The position numbers were made by a program, and so were the translations under genes. Under the pieces are notes generated by a model that did no database searches, was not told where the DNA came from, and was given only the letters and a program-made list of their open reading frames with translations. A stretch of DNA of 13,005 bases from Candidatus Sungbacteria bacterium RIFCSPLOWO2_01_FULL_47_10 (GTDB lineage Bacteria > Patescibacteriota > Minisyncoccia > Sungbacterales > GWA2-42-14), in the NCBI GenBank assembly GCA_001820675.1, contig MHQO01000002.1, positions 5,605 through 18,609 on the forward strand. The letters are read 5' to 3'. How positions within the stretch are numbered: position 1 is the first letter of the stretch; every line of letters starts with the position of its first letter. Shown piece after piece: positions 1-5,026 of the stretch.

Positions 1-429
1 ATCGCCGCCCAATCCTCGGCATCTTTTCCGCCCGCACCCGCAAATACGCTGATTACCGCGTTTCCTTTGTCGTAGGGGCCGGTGAAAAAAGTTTCGCGCT
101 CAAGCGCCAGGAATTCTTTTTCTGCGGCACATACTTTTTGGTGAATTTCCGCAATAAGCGATTCTTCTTCCGTAAGTTCTACAAGCTCTTTCAACTCGGC
201 TATTTCTTTAATCAAGGCCGAGACCCGTTCGGTTTCCCGTTTTAATTGCGCCAACCCCTGATTCGCGCGGGCCGCTTTCGCGTGATCCTGCCAAAAACCG
301 GGTTCGCGCATTGTTTCTTCAATTTTCAAAATTTCTTCGTGTTTTTTGGGTAACTCAAAGACGGTCCGCAAGGTTGCGGATTTTAATTTCCAATGCGCCG
401 ATTTTTTCCTGAAGTTCCTGTGAAATCAT
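1..429 (-). CDS. prfB: Peptide chain release factor 2, N-terminal part (cut by window edge), with programmed +1 frameshift
   Basis: RF2 recognises UGA and UAA stop codons on the ribosome and releases the finished protein. The zero frame opens with ATG at 429 and runs 24 codons (MISQELQEKI...NLADRL), then meets TGA at 357-355. Moving +1 at CTT-TGA-G continues as ELPKKHEEIL and on to the window edge through MREPGFWQDH, FFTGPYDKGN and FAGAGGKDAEDWA. The last of these matches the conserved AGAGGxEAxDWA segment of RF2. A short leader ending in CTT TGA followed by D/E-L is the classical RF2 arrangement, in which scarce RF2 favours slippage and so raises its own synthesis. The catalytic GGQ domain lies outside the window. 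The gene follows the tRNA on the same strand and has its own extended -10 promoter with no room for a Shine-Dalgarno site. The identification is firm; use of the frameshift is inferred from family knowledge. Confidence 0.95.
354..360 (-). other. Programmed +1 ribosomal frameshift site of prfB (CTTTGAG)
   Basis: CTT is codon 24 of the prfB leader and TGA is codon 25. Slipping one base forward on CTT reads GAG and restores the RF2 frame. The E. coli site is CTT TGA C with an AGGGGG element three bases upstream. Here the base after TGA is G, and the upstream stretch GCGGACCGT has no good Shine-Dalgarno-like element. Confidence 0.85.
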
Positions 430-435
430 AGAACA

Positions 436-444
436 ATTATACCA
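436..444 (-). promoter_or_regulatory. Extended -10 promoter of prfB (TGGTATAAT), leaderless
   Basis: A perfect TATAAT (441-436) is preceded by TGG, giving an extended -10. Six bases (TGTTCT) separate it from the ATG at 429, so transcription should begin at or next to the A of the start codon. No -35 box is obvious; the sequence 17 bases upstream is TTTCTT. Confidence 0.75.
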
Positions 445-464
445 TATGAAGACAAAAAAAGAAA

Positions 465-536
465 GCCGATGGTCGGATTCGAACCGACGACCCACGCTTT
501 ACGAAAGCGTTGCTCTGCCAGCTGAGCTACATCGGC
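465..536 (-). tRNA. tRNA-Thr (anticodon CGU)
   Basis: The 72-base sequence folds into a complete cloverleaf. The acceptor stem GCCGATG/CATCGGC is perfect. The D arm is GCTC...GAGC, the anticodon stem is ACGCT/AGCGT around loop TTCGTAA, the variable loop has five bases, and the T arm is GTCGG TTCGAAT CCGAC. The anticodon CGT (503-501) reads the threonine codon ACG. The 3' CCA is not encoded: the base after the acceptor stem is T, followed by TTC and a T-rich run that may help end transcription. CCA must be added by a tRNA nucleotidyltransferase. prfB begins 35 bases downstream on the same strand. Confidence 0.97.
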
Positions 537-546
537 GCCATCCTTT

Positions 547-575
547 GATATACCATATTTTTTGCTTAACGCCAA
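547..575 (-). promoter_or_regulatory. Promoter of the tRNA-Thr gene
   Basis: TTGGCG (575-570), a 17-base spacer and TATATC (552-547) with a TGG extension match a sigma-70-type promoter. The expected start site is a few bases upstream of the mature tRNA 5' end at 536. The core TATGGTATA is identical to those in front of prfB and the antitoxin gene. Confidence 0.65.
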
Positions 576-609
576 TCGCAGGATATCATTTTAACCGCTC
601 CGTGCCATT

Positions 610-618
610 TGTGGATAA
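610..618 (-). other. DnaA-box-like 9-mer (TTATCCACA)
   Basis: TGTGGATAA on the plus strand is the exact reverse complement of the canonical DnaA box. It sits in the gap between the tRNA and the gene ending at 711, next to a 14-bp hairpin. A second exact copy lies at 6583-6591, also intergenic. The sequence match is certain; the function is not. Confidence 0.35.
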
Positions 619-619
619 A

Positions 620-656
620 CAAGATCCGACCTTATCAAGAAAAAGGTCGGATCTTG
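620..656 (-). terminator. 14-bp hairpin downstream of the secreted-protein gene, probable terminator
   Basis: CAAGATCCGACC (620-631) pairs perfectly with GGTCGGATCTTG (645-656). Two further T-A pairs lengthen the stem to 14 bp around a 9-base loop. It lies about 55 bases past the stop codon of the minus-strand gene ending at 711. On that strand it is followed by TTTATCC, only a weak U-tract, so it may be an imperfect intrinsic terminator or a processing or stability hairpin. The rest of 537-710 holds the tRNA promoter and the DnaA-like site; I see nothing else there. Confidence 0.5.
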
Positions 657-710
657 GATGAAAATTGCTTGTATCCTTCCGTAATTCTTCATTCAGCATT
701 CATCATTCTT

Positions 711-1619
711 TTATGTCGGCGGAACTTCTTCGAATTCTCCGGGGATGGTTTCTTCCCTGTTGTCCGTAGGACTTGCGCACCCGATATCATCGGGGAAATC
801 AACATGCCCATCACCGTCATTATCCAATCCGTCATTACACTCTGCCAGGGAACAATATCGTTCGTCTTGGAGACGAAGAACCCCTGGCCCGCTATATGTG
901 CCGGAATAGGTGCAGGAGCCGGTATTAAGACCTACGCCTTCGACAGAAACACAAAGGCCAGCCTGACACGCATATCGATTCGCTTCGTCAGAGTCAAAAC
1001 CATTCGTGCAGCCCATATCCTCTAAGTCAATGAAATCATCGTCATCATCGTCAAAACCATTGGAACACGCGGTCTCGGCGGCAACATTCACGATAACGGT
1101 GTCAGACGGATTTGGTGTTCCGTTATTGCTCAAACAGCTTACTTGATATGTGTAGTCAGGCGGAGGAGCTGGCGGAGCAATATCCGCAAGCGGGCCGCTG
1201 TTGCCGATGGCTCCCGAATGTCCGGTGCCGCTACACGTTGCATTATCCGTCAACTCGCATGCCCCCCCTTTTTTTGTAACCGTGCACGATGAAGTATATG
1301 CGGACGTCCATGAAATTATCGCCGTTCCGTTATTCGCAATCGTAATCGGCCCATCCACGCCGTCTGCGGTAATTCGCGCAGTGGCGGGGGGTTCGGGAGG
1401 GGGAGCAGAACACTCTCCCCCCTTATGCTCATAACTTGGGCATGAGGCGGGTATCAACAAGCCACCGGCCCTACCCAAAGGAGATTCGGAAGCAAACCCG
1501 ACTTCTATCGAATGAGAAAGCGGTGGCATGACAGATGATTCCCGAAAACTCGAAAAAAGCGCAAGTCCGAGAGACGCAGTTAAAACCGTCAGACCGAAAT
1601 AAAAAAGATATCGAAGCAT
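711..1619 (-). CDS. Secreted Cys-rich protein with Ig-like domain and Asp-rich calcium-type repeats
   Basis: The product has 302 residues. Residues 1-25 are a hydrophobic signal or anchor segment. A Pro-rich linker (72-79) leads to an Ig-like region (about 80-180) containing ADGVDGPITI...ISWTS...C, a pattern I associate with surface proteins of Parcubacteria. The C-terminal part carries acidic repeats: CSNGFDDDDDDFIDLEDMGC (185-204), CTNGFDSDEANR (204-215) and CNDGLDNDGDGHVDFPDDIGC (from 261). These resemble the DxDxDG loops that bind calcium in thrombospondin type-3-like repeats. Fourteen cysteines suggest disulfides outside the membrane. It is probably exported and surface-exposed; its specific role is unknown. 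It is last in the minus-strand block and has its own likely promoter at 1626-1654. Confidence 0.85.
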   Translation of the reverse strand: MLRYLFYFGLTVLTASLGLALFSSFRESSVMPPLSHSIEVGFASESPLGRAGGLLIPASCPSYEHKGGECSAPPPEPPATARITADGVDGPITIANNGTAIISWTSAYTSSCTVTKKGGACELTDNATCSGTGHSGAIGNSGPLADIAPPAPPPDYTYQVSCLSNNGTPNPSDTVIVNVAAETACSNGFDDDDDDFIDLEDMGCTNGFDSDEANRYACQAGLCVSVEGVGLNTGSCTYSGTYSGPGVLRLQDERYCSLAECNDGLDNDGDGHVDFPDDIGCASPTDNREETIPGEFEEVPPT

Positions 1620-1625
1620 ACTTCA

Positions 1626-1654
1626 ATACTAACGCTAGCGGCAAGACAAAACAA
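1626..1654 (-). promoter_or_regulatory. Likely leaderless promoter of the secreted-protein gene
   Basis: TTGTTT (1654-1649), a 17-base spacer and TAGTAT (1631-1626) are followed by six bases (TGAAGT) and the ATG at 1619. The spacing matches the other leaderless starts in the window. The upstream gene ends at 1699, so this gap of about 80 bases can hold an independent promoter. Confidence 0.5.
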
Positions 1655-1698
1655 ATTTATTATCAACAGCACAAATCAGCGGCCCGCCATCGCGCGCA

Positions 1699-2481
1699 TC
1701 ATTTCACCAGTCCAAGGTTGTATGTTATCGTTTCTTTCATCAACGCAAGACCGCGGCCTGCCAAACGCGGATCATTTCCCGGATAGGCCTTCATCCAGTC
1801 GGCCTCGTCAAGCCCGCCTGCAAGCGCCATTGCTTTTTCAAGGACACTACGCGCCTCATCGTTTCTCCCGAGATTCAATAGCGCTACACCGAGAGAAGTA
1901 AGAAGCCAGGCGTTTTCACCCGCGCGCTCCATACCTCTTCGCGCGGTTGCTTCCGCTTTCTCAAAATCGCCTTTCTGAAAATAAATCCACGCAAGGTCGT
2001 TGTGCGCCGCCCAATTTGCCGGGGACCACTCGAGAAATGCGTTAAAATCGCGCTCGGCCTCGTAAAAGTCGCGCCGATACCCGTAAATCAGCCCGCGGAT
2101 ATAAAAAGAAGCCATGAACGATTCGCCGTGAATGTCGATTTGTCTGTTGATTTTTTCAAGCGCGCCGTCCAAATTTCCGCGCAAGAAATCAATCCGGGCC
2201 AACTGATGCCATGCGTCGCGGATATTCGGGTCCGTATTCAGCGCGCGCATGAAATACTTCTCCGCCTCCGCAAGGTCATACGCGCCGCTATTCCTGACGT
2301 TAAAATAGTAATTGCCGATTTTGACGAAAAGCAGAGCGTCGTTCCTGTTCAGAGCCGTCGCGAGTTTTACAAACTGATATTCCTTCCATACAAATCGCGC
2401 AAGAGAATCGGAGTAGATAAATCCCACGCCGACAATTGCGGCAGAAAAAAGAATGGTTAAAATTTTATTTCGTCTCGCCAT
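1699..2481 (-). CDS. Membrane-anchored TPR protein (intact paralogue)
   Basis: The protein has 260 residues starting MARRNKILTI. A basic N-terminus and one transmembrane segment (about 7-24) are followed by five TPR-like helix pairs. They are near KIGNYYFNVRNSG...KYFMRALNTDPN, RDAWHQLARIDFLRGNLDGA, FYIRGLIYGYRRDFYEAERD, AAHNDLAWIYFQKGDFEKAE and WLLTSLGVALLNLGRNDEAR. TPR arrays bind protein partners, so this is probably a scaffold on the outer face of the membrane. A longer frame opens upstream at 2625 but crosses the hairpin repeats and encodes no plausible N-terminus, so I chose the ATG at 2481. CATAAC lies six bases before it, a weak version of the leaderless pattern. It is a close paralogue of the broken gene at 3508-3899: 141 bases align at about 91% identity. 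Confidence 0.85.
   Translation of the reverse strand: MARRNKILTILFSAAIVGVGFIYSDSLARFVWKEYQFVKLATALNRNDALLFVKIGNYYFNVRNSGAYDLAEAEKYFMRALNTDPNIRDAWHQLARIDFLRGNLDGALEKINRQIDIHGESFMASFYIRGLIYGYRRDFYEAERDFNAFLEWSPANWAAHNDLAWIYFQKGDFEKAEATARRGMERAGENAWLLTSLGVALLNLGRNDEARSVLEKAMALAGGLDEADWMKAYPGNDPRLAGRGLALMKETITYNLGLVK
2203..2343 (-). repeat. Duplicated TPR segment, copy in the intact gene
   Basis: This 141-base stretch aligns without gaps to 3556-3696. By hand count 128 of 141 bases match. The first 68 bases (2203-2270) differ at one position only, while the next 25 or so differ at eleven. Such patchy identity suggests gene conversion or recent recombination between the two TPR genes. Confidence 0.85.
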
Positions 2482-2530
2482 GTCGGAGTTATGCTTGAGC
2501 CGTGTCCGGTGCGCGCACAATAAATCCCCC

Positions 2531-2610
2531 ACCACGGACTTACGTCCATGGTATGTATCTATGCGCTTTGCGACTGTCGGCAATTCATCTACGGGCTTAC
2601 ACCCGTGGAT
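2531..2610. repeat. Pair of covarying imperfect palindromes (REP/BIME-like)
   Basis: Hairpin 1 (2532-2551) is CCACGGAC-TTAC-GTCCATGG with one mismatch. Hairpin 2 (2587-2610) is ATCTACGGG-CTTACA-CCCGTGGAT with one G-T pair. The two 20-base cores match at 15 positions, share the loop CTTAC, and include a compensatory change in which an A-T pair in hairpin 1 is G-C in hairpin 2. They start 57 bases apart in the non-coding gap between the toxin stop (2618) and the intact TPR gene start (2481). The layout resembles REP elements mobilised by IS200-type (RAYT) transposases, but no transposase is in the window. Confidence 0.7.
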
Positions 2611-2617
2611 TTCCGCG

Positions 2618-3241
2618 CTATACAATCAGCCTCATCTTTCTTATTTCATTCCGAAAAAACGTTTCAAGAGTTTTCTTTTTAACTTCTTTTTTTATAAATG
2701 CAATCGGTGTTTCCTCTATGTCTTTCAAATATACAAGTTGTTCCAAAAATAATTTTTGGCTGAATTCCTTGTCGTATTTTTTCTCCGCACTCTTTATGAT
2801 TCGTTTAAGGGCGCGGCGGCTTTTGGAAATTATAAAATACAGATCGATATAATCCTTATATTCTGCTCTTCTCCCTATGGTATAGGCCTTAGTCGCGGCA
2901 ATTTCTTCAACGGTAAACATGTGTATTCCGTCGCCATGTATCGTGCGGTAGAGGGTCGGATAGGGATATGCCAGAAAAGTAATTTTCACGCCGTCAATCA
3001 AGACCGTAAGTTGGTCTTTGGAGTTGACAAGCGTTTTCAAGGAACATCCCTTAAAGACTCTTTTGGTTTTATCAAAAAGGGAGCGTGATATTTCCCCCTT
3101 GATAAAAAAATCAAAATCCACCGAAATTCGATGGCCAATTTCCAACGCCAACGCCGTCCCTCTGCCAAGAACGCATCCGTGAAAATTTTTAAGCTTTGGC
3201 AACAGTTTTCTTGCTTTTGATGTAAGAGCTTCGAGATGCAT
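2618..3241 (-). CDS. AbiEii-type nucleotidyltransferase toxin
   Basis: The 207-residue protein carries the signature of the AbiEii/MenA nucleotidyltransferases: GRGTALALEIGHR followed by ISVDFDFF (residues 26-46), with D42 and D44 as the likely metal-binding acidic pair. Downstream FTVEEIAATKAYTIGRRAEYKDYIDLY (109-135) fits the conserved middle of the family. Family members are toxins that block translation, in some cases by adding nucleotides to tRNA 3' ends. The start codon lies 53 bases inside the antitoxin gene, which implies translational coupling. The last codons abut the second hairpin of the 2531-2610 repeat. Base composition is clearly more AT- and Lys-rich than the intact TPR gene next door, consistent with horizontal acquisition. 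The family call is firm; the target is not known. Confidence 0.87.
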   Translation of the reverse strand: MHLEALTSKARKLLPKLKNFHGCVLGRGTALALEIGHRISVDFDFFIKGEISRSLFDKTKRVFKGCSLKTLVNSKDQLTVLIDGVKITFLAYPYPTLYRTIHGDGIHMFTVEEIAATKAYTIGRRAEYKDYIDLYFIISKSRRALKRIIKSAEKKYDKEFSQKLFLEQLVYLKDIEETPIAFIKKEVKKKTLETFFRNEIRKMRLIV

Positions 3242-3500
3242 ATTTCATTTTTTTGACCCCAAAAATGACTGCGGCAAGCGCAAGCGCGGCTGGGCGAAAT
3301 TCGCTTATCGGCGTGTTTTCAATGATGCGCCGGATGCGATCGCTTCCATACATGTCCGCAATCCGCACCCAATGTTTCCATTCGCCATAATTAATCGCCT
3401 GCACCACAACGATCTTTGCAAATTTTTCAACATCAAACCGTTTAAGGTCGTACGACCACAATATGTCTTTAACATATCCTGATTTTTTCTTTGTTCTCAT
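3189..3500 (-). CDS. Antitoxin partner of the AbiEii-type toxin (DUF6922-like)
   Basis: The product has 103 residues from MRTKKKSGYVKD. It contains DILWSYDLKRFDVEKF, VVVQAINYGEWKHWVRIADM and YGSDRIRRIIENT. This resembles, from memory, the small DUF6922-type proteins encoded just upstream of nucleotidyltransferase toxins (pattern LFWDxDxxKLD...ERVLxxGxxxDWxxLxxxYG). It is not the usual AbiEi winged-helix antitoxin. The position upstream of the toxin and the 53-base overlap support the pairing. The frame also opens earlier at 3533, but the TATAAT box sits between, so I chose the ATG at 3500, six bases after that box. A function as protein antitoxin is inferred. Confidence 0.72.
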   Translation of the reverse strand: MRTKKKSGYVKDILWSYDLKRFDVEKFAKIVVVQAINYGEWKHWVRIADMYGSDRIRRIIENTPISEFRPAALALAAVIFGVKKMKYASRSSYIKSKKTVAKA

Positions 3501-3506
3501 GTCTTT

Positions 3507-3535
3507 ATTATACCATAGCAAAATCATCAGCACAA
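3507..3535 (-). promoter_or_regulatory. Promoter of the toxin-antitoxin operon, leaderless
   Basis: TTGTGC (3535-3530), a 17-base spacer ending in TGG and a perfect TATAAT (3512-3507) form an extended -10 promoter. AAAGAC then separates it from the ATG at 3500. The 11-mer TATGGTATAAT is identical to that of the prfB promoter. It lies inside the 3' remnant of the broken TPR gene, whose stop codon overlaps the box. Confidence 0.75.
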
Positions 3536-3899
3536 TACCATCGCCAATTCCCGAGCTGATGCCATGCGTCGCGGATATTCGGATCCGTATTCAGCGCGCG
3601 CATGAAATACTTCTCCGCCTCCGTTAAATTATAGATGCCGCTGTTTTTGACGTTAAAATAATAATTGCCGATTTTGACGAAAAGCAGAGCGTCGTTGCGA
3701 TTAAAAATGACAGCCAAGCGCACGCTGTAATGTCGTTCCCATGCCCAACGAGCAAAAATATCCGAATAATAATAACCGCCAATGAGAATAATCACAAAAA
3801 AAACAAATTTATAAAAATGATCCTTCTTTTCACTCTTTCAAAAAATTTCCACGCAAATACAATAAAACCCATCAGCGAAAAGGCTTGGGTCGCCTGCAT
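3508..3899 (-). pseudogene. Broken TPR paralogue: 5' frameshift and 3' truncation at the toxin-antitoxin module
   Basis: From 3795 downward the frame reads VIILIGGYYYSDIFARW...NDALLFVKIGNYYFNVKNSG...KYFMRALNTDPNIRDAWHQL, clearly homologous to the intact gene at 1699-2481. After HQL (about 3556) homology stops abruptly and an unrelated tail runs to TAA at 3510-3508. Upstream, another frame reads VKRRIIFINLFF from a GTG at 3833, then hits TGA after a run of eight T (3803-3796). One extra T would join the frames, and the distance to YSD (25 residues) would equal that of the intact paralogue. The upper frame also extends back to an ATG at 3899 preceded by TATAAG. The gene has therefore lost its 3' part and probably one base in a homopolymer. 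A sequencing error in the T run cannot be excluded; the truncation is independent of it. Confidence 0.8.
3556..3696 (-). repeat. Duplicated TPR segment, copy in the broken gene
   Basis: This is the counterpart of 2203-2343, with 128 of 141 bases matching. The identity ends sharply at 3556, where the sequence joins the toxin-antitoxin promoter region. That marks the probable left boundary of the inserted or recombined segment. Confidence 0.85.
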
Positions 3900-3905
3900 G
3901 AATCT

Positions 3906-3911
3906 CTTATA
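3906..3911 (-). promoter_or_regulatory. Possible -10 box of the broken TPR gene
   Basis: TATAAG lies six bases (AGATTC) before the ATG at 3899, matching the leaderless spacing elsewhere in the window. No -35 box is visible. It is in the short gap after the TPR gene ending at 3936. Confidence 0.35.
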
Positions 3912-3935
3912 TTACCGATTATCATCGATACCTTG

Positions 3936-5024
3936 TTATCGCCCCAAAGCTCTTTTAAAATCATCTCTATTTCTCAAAATAAAGATAGTGTGTTCCGGCA
4001 TCTCATCAGTCTCCTTGAGATAACTTCTCATAAAGTTATCCGCCTCCGATTTGTTTCCCAACTTTGCGTTTCCTTCTGCGAACACAAAAAGGCACGCAAA
4101 ACGCAAATCTCCCTCAACACCCAAAGCGCCTTCTGCGCGCATGACGGCCCGCACGGGATCACCGCCCTCCAACAACGCAGTTGCAAAAATACAGTTAGCT
4201 CCGTCTTTCGGATTCGATAATTTTGAAATTTTTTCAAGTTCCGCTTCTGCCGAAGTAAAATCCTTTTTATATCCATATATGATGGCGCGTACCCCGCGCA
4301 CGATGTATATAAATCTATCAACCTTGCCATTGCTTGCTCTCAGAGCAAGTTCCGAATATTTCCATGCGTTATCATAATCCTTTAAGAAATAAAAAAGCTG
4401 TGAAAGCAAGGAATACCCTCTGTAATAATACCGCTCCTGCCCGTCGCGGGAATCAAACGCCGGAAGCAACAGATCAATCGCATCCTGCGGCTTGTTGAAC
4501 CGCTCGAAATAATCAACCGCAACGAAATATCGCGCATTAAAGGACAGATCGGGAAATAACTCGATTTTTTTCAGATATACCGCATCCCCTTTTTCATATT
4601 CCCCGATCTGCCGGTATGAAAAACCGAGGTTATTTAAGGTTCTTCGATGGGTGTCGGTGTCTTTCTTTTCAATTCCGTATTCAAGCGCTTTTTCATAATA
4701 AGTAACCGCGTTCGCATAATCCGCTTCCGGGAGGTAATACACGATCCCGCCATCCGTCTCAACCGCAATGCTTATCTGCCCTAAATAAAAATATGCCTCG
4801 GGGAGCCTTTGATTTAACTCAACCGATTTTTTCAGATAGAGTCGCGCGTTTGTAAAATCATCCTTCAAAAAATATTCCACTCCTTTCTGAAGGTATGAAG
4901 AAGCGATATATCCCTTCACCACAAAAAAAGACGCGAGAAGAACGGCAAGGATCGCGATGCCGATTCCAACCCAGATTATTTTTTTGTTTTTTCGTTCGTT
5001 TTCCATGTGTATTTGGAAAAACAT
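3936..5024 (-). CDS. Membrane-anchored TPR protein
   Basis: The protein has 362 residues. A Lys-rich N-terminus precedes one transmembrane helix (about 15-37), followed by a TPR array. Repeats include YLQKGVEYFLKDDFTNARLY, AYFYLGQISIA, ANAVTYYEKALEYG, LNNLGFSYRQIGEYEKGDAV, LFYFLKDYDNAWKYSELALR and VRAIIYGYKKDFTSAEAELE. The motif YGYKKDFTSAE echoes YGYRRDFYEAE in the gene at 1699-2481, so the TPR genes in this block share ancestry. The start is two bases after the stop of the upstream gene (TAA AT ATG), which suggests coupled translation and a shared task. An in-frame ATG at 5006 would give the cleaner N-terminus MENERKNKK. Probably a membrane scaffold facing outwards; partner unknown. Confidence 0.85.
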   Translation of the reverse strand: MFFQIHMENERKNKKIIWVGIGIAILAVLLASFFVVKGYIASSYLQKGVEYFLKDDFTNARLYLKKSVELNQRLPEAYFYLGQISIAVETDGGIVYYLPEADYANAVTYYEKALEYGIEKKDTDTHRRTLNNLGFSYRQIGEYEKGDAVYLKKIELFPDLSFNARYFVAVDYFERFNKPQDAIDLLLPAFDSRDGQERYYYRGYSLLSQLFYFLKDYDNAWKYSELALRASNGKVDRFIYIVRGVRAIIYGYKKDFTSAEAELEKISKLSNPKDGANCIFATALLEGGDPVRAVMRAEGALGVEGDLRFACLFVFAEGNAKLGNKSEADNFMRSYLKETDEMPEHTIFILRNRDDFKRALGR

Positions 5025-5026
5025 AT

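Noticed and set aside
446..661. A small plus-strand open frame across the tRNA region
   Set aside because: It runs antisense through the full tRNA-Thr cloverleaf and the hairpin; there is no protein-like signal.
2482..2625. A 48-residue N-terminal extension of the intact TPR protein
   Set aside because: It is translated straight through the two hairpins, has no TPR or signal features, and would remove the standard basic-plus-transmembrane N-terminus starting at MARR.
3795..3899. A standalone 35-residue membrane peptide ending at the TGA at 3794-3792
   Set aside because: Its last residues align in register with the start of the intact TPR paralogue and one missing T joins it to the next frame, so a frameshifted gene start is the simpler reading. 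A free peptide is not excluded.
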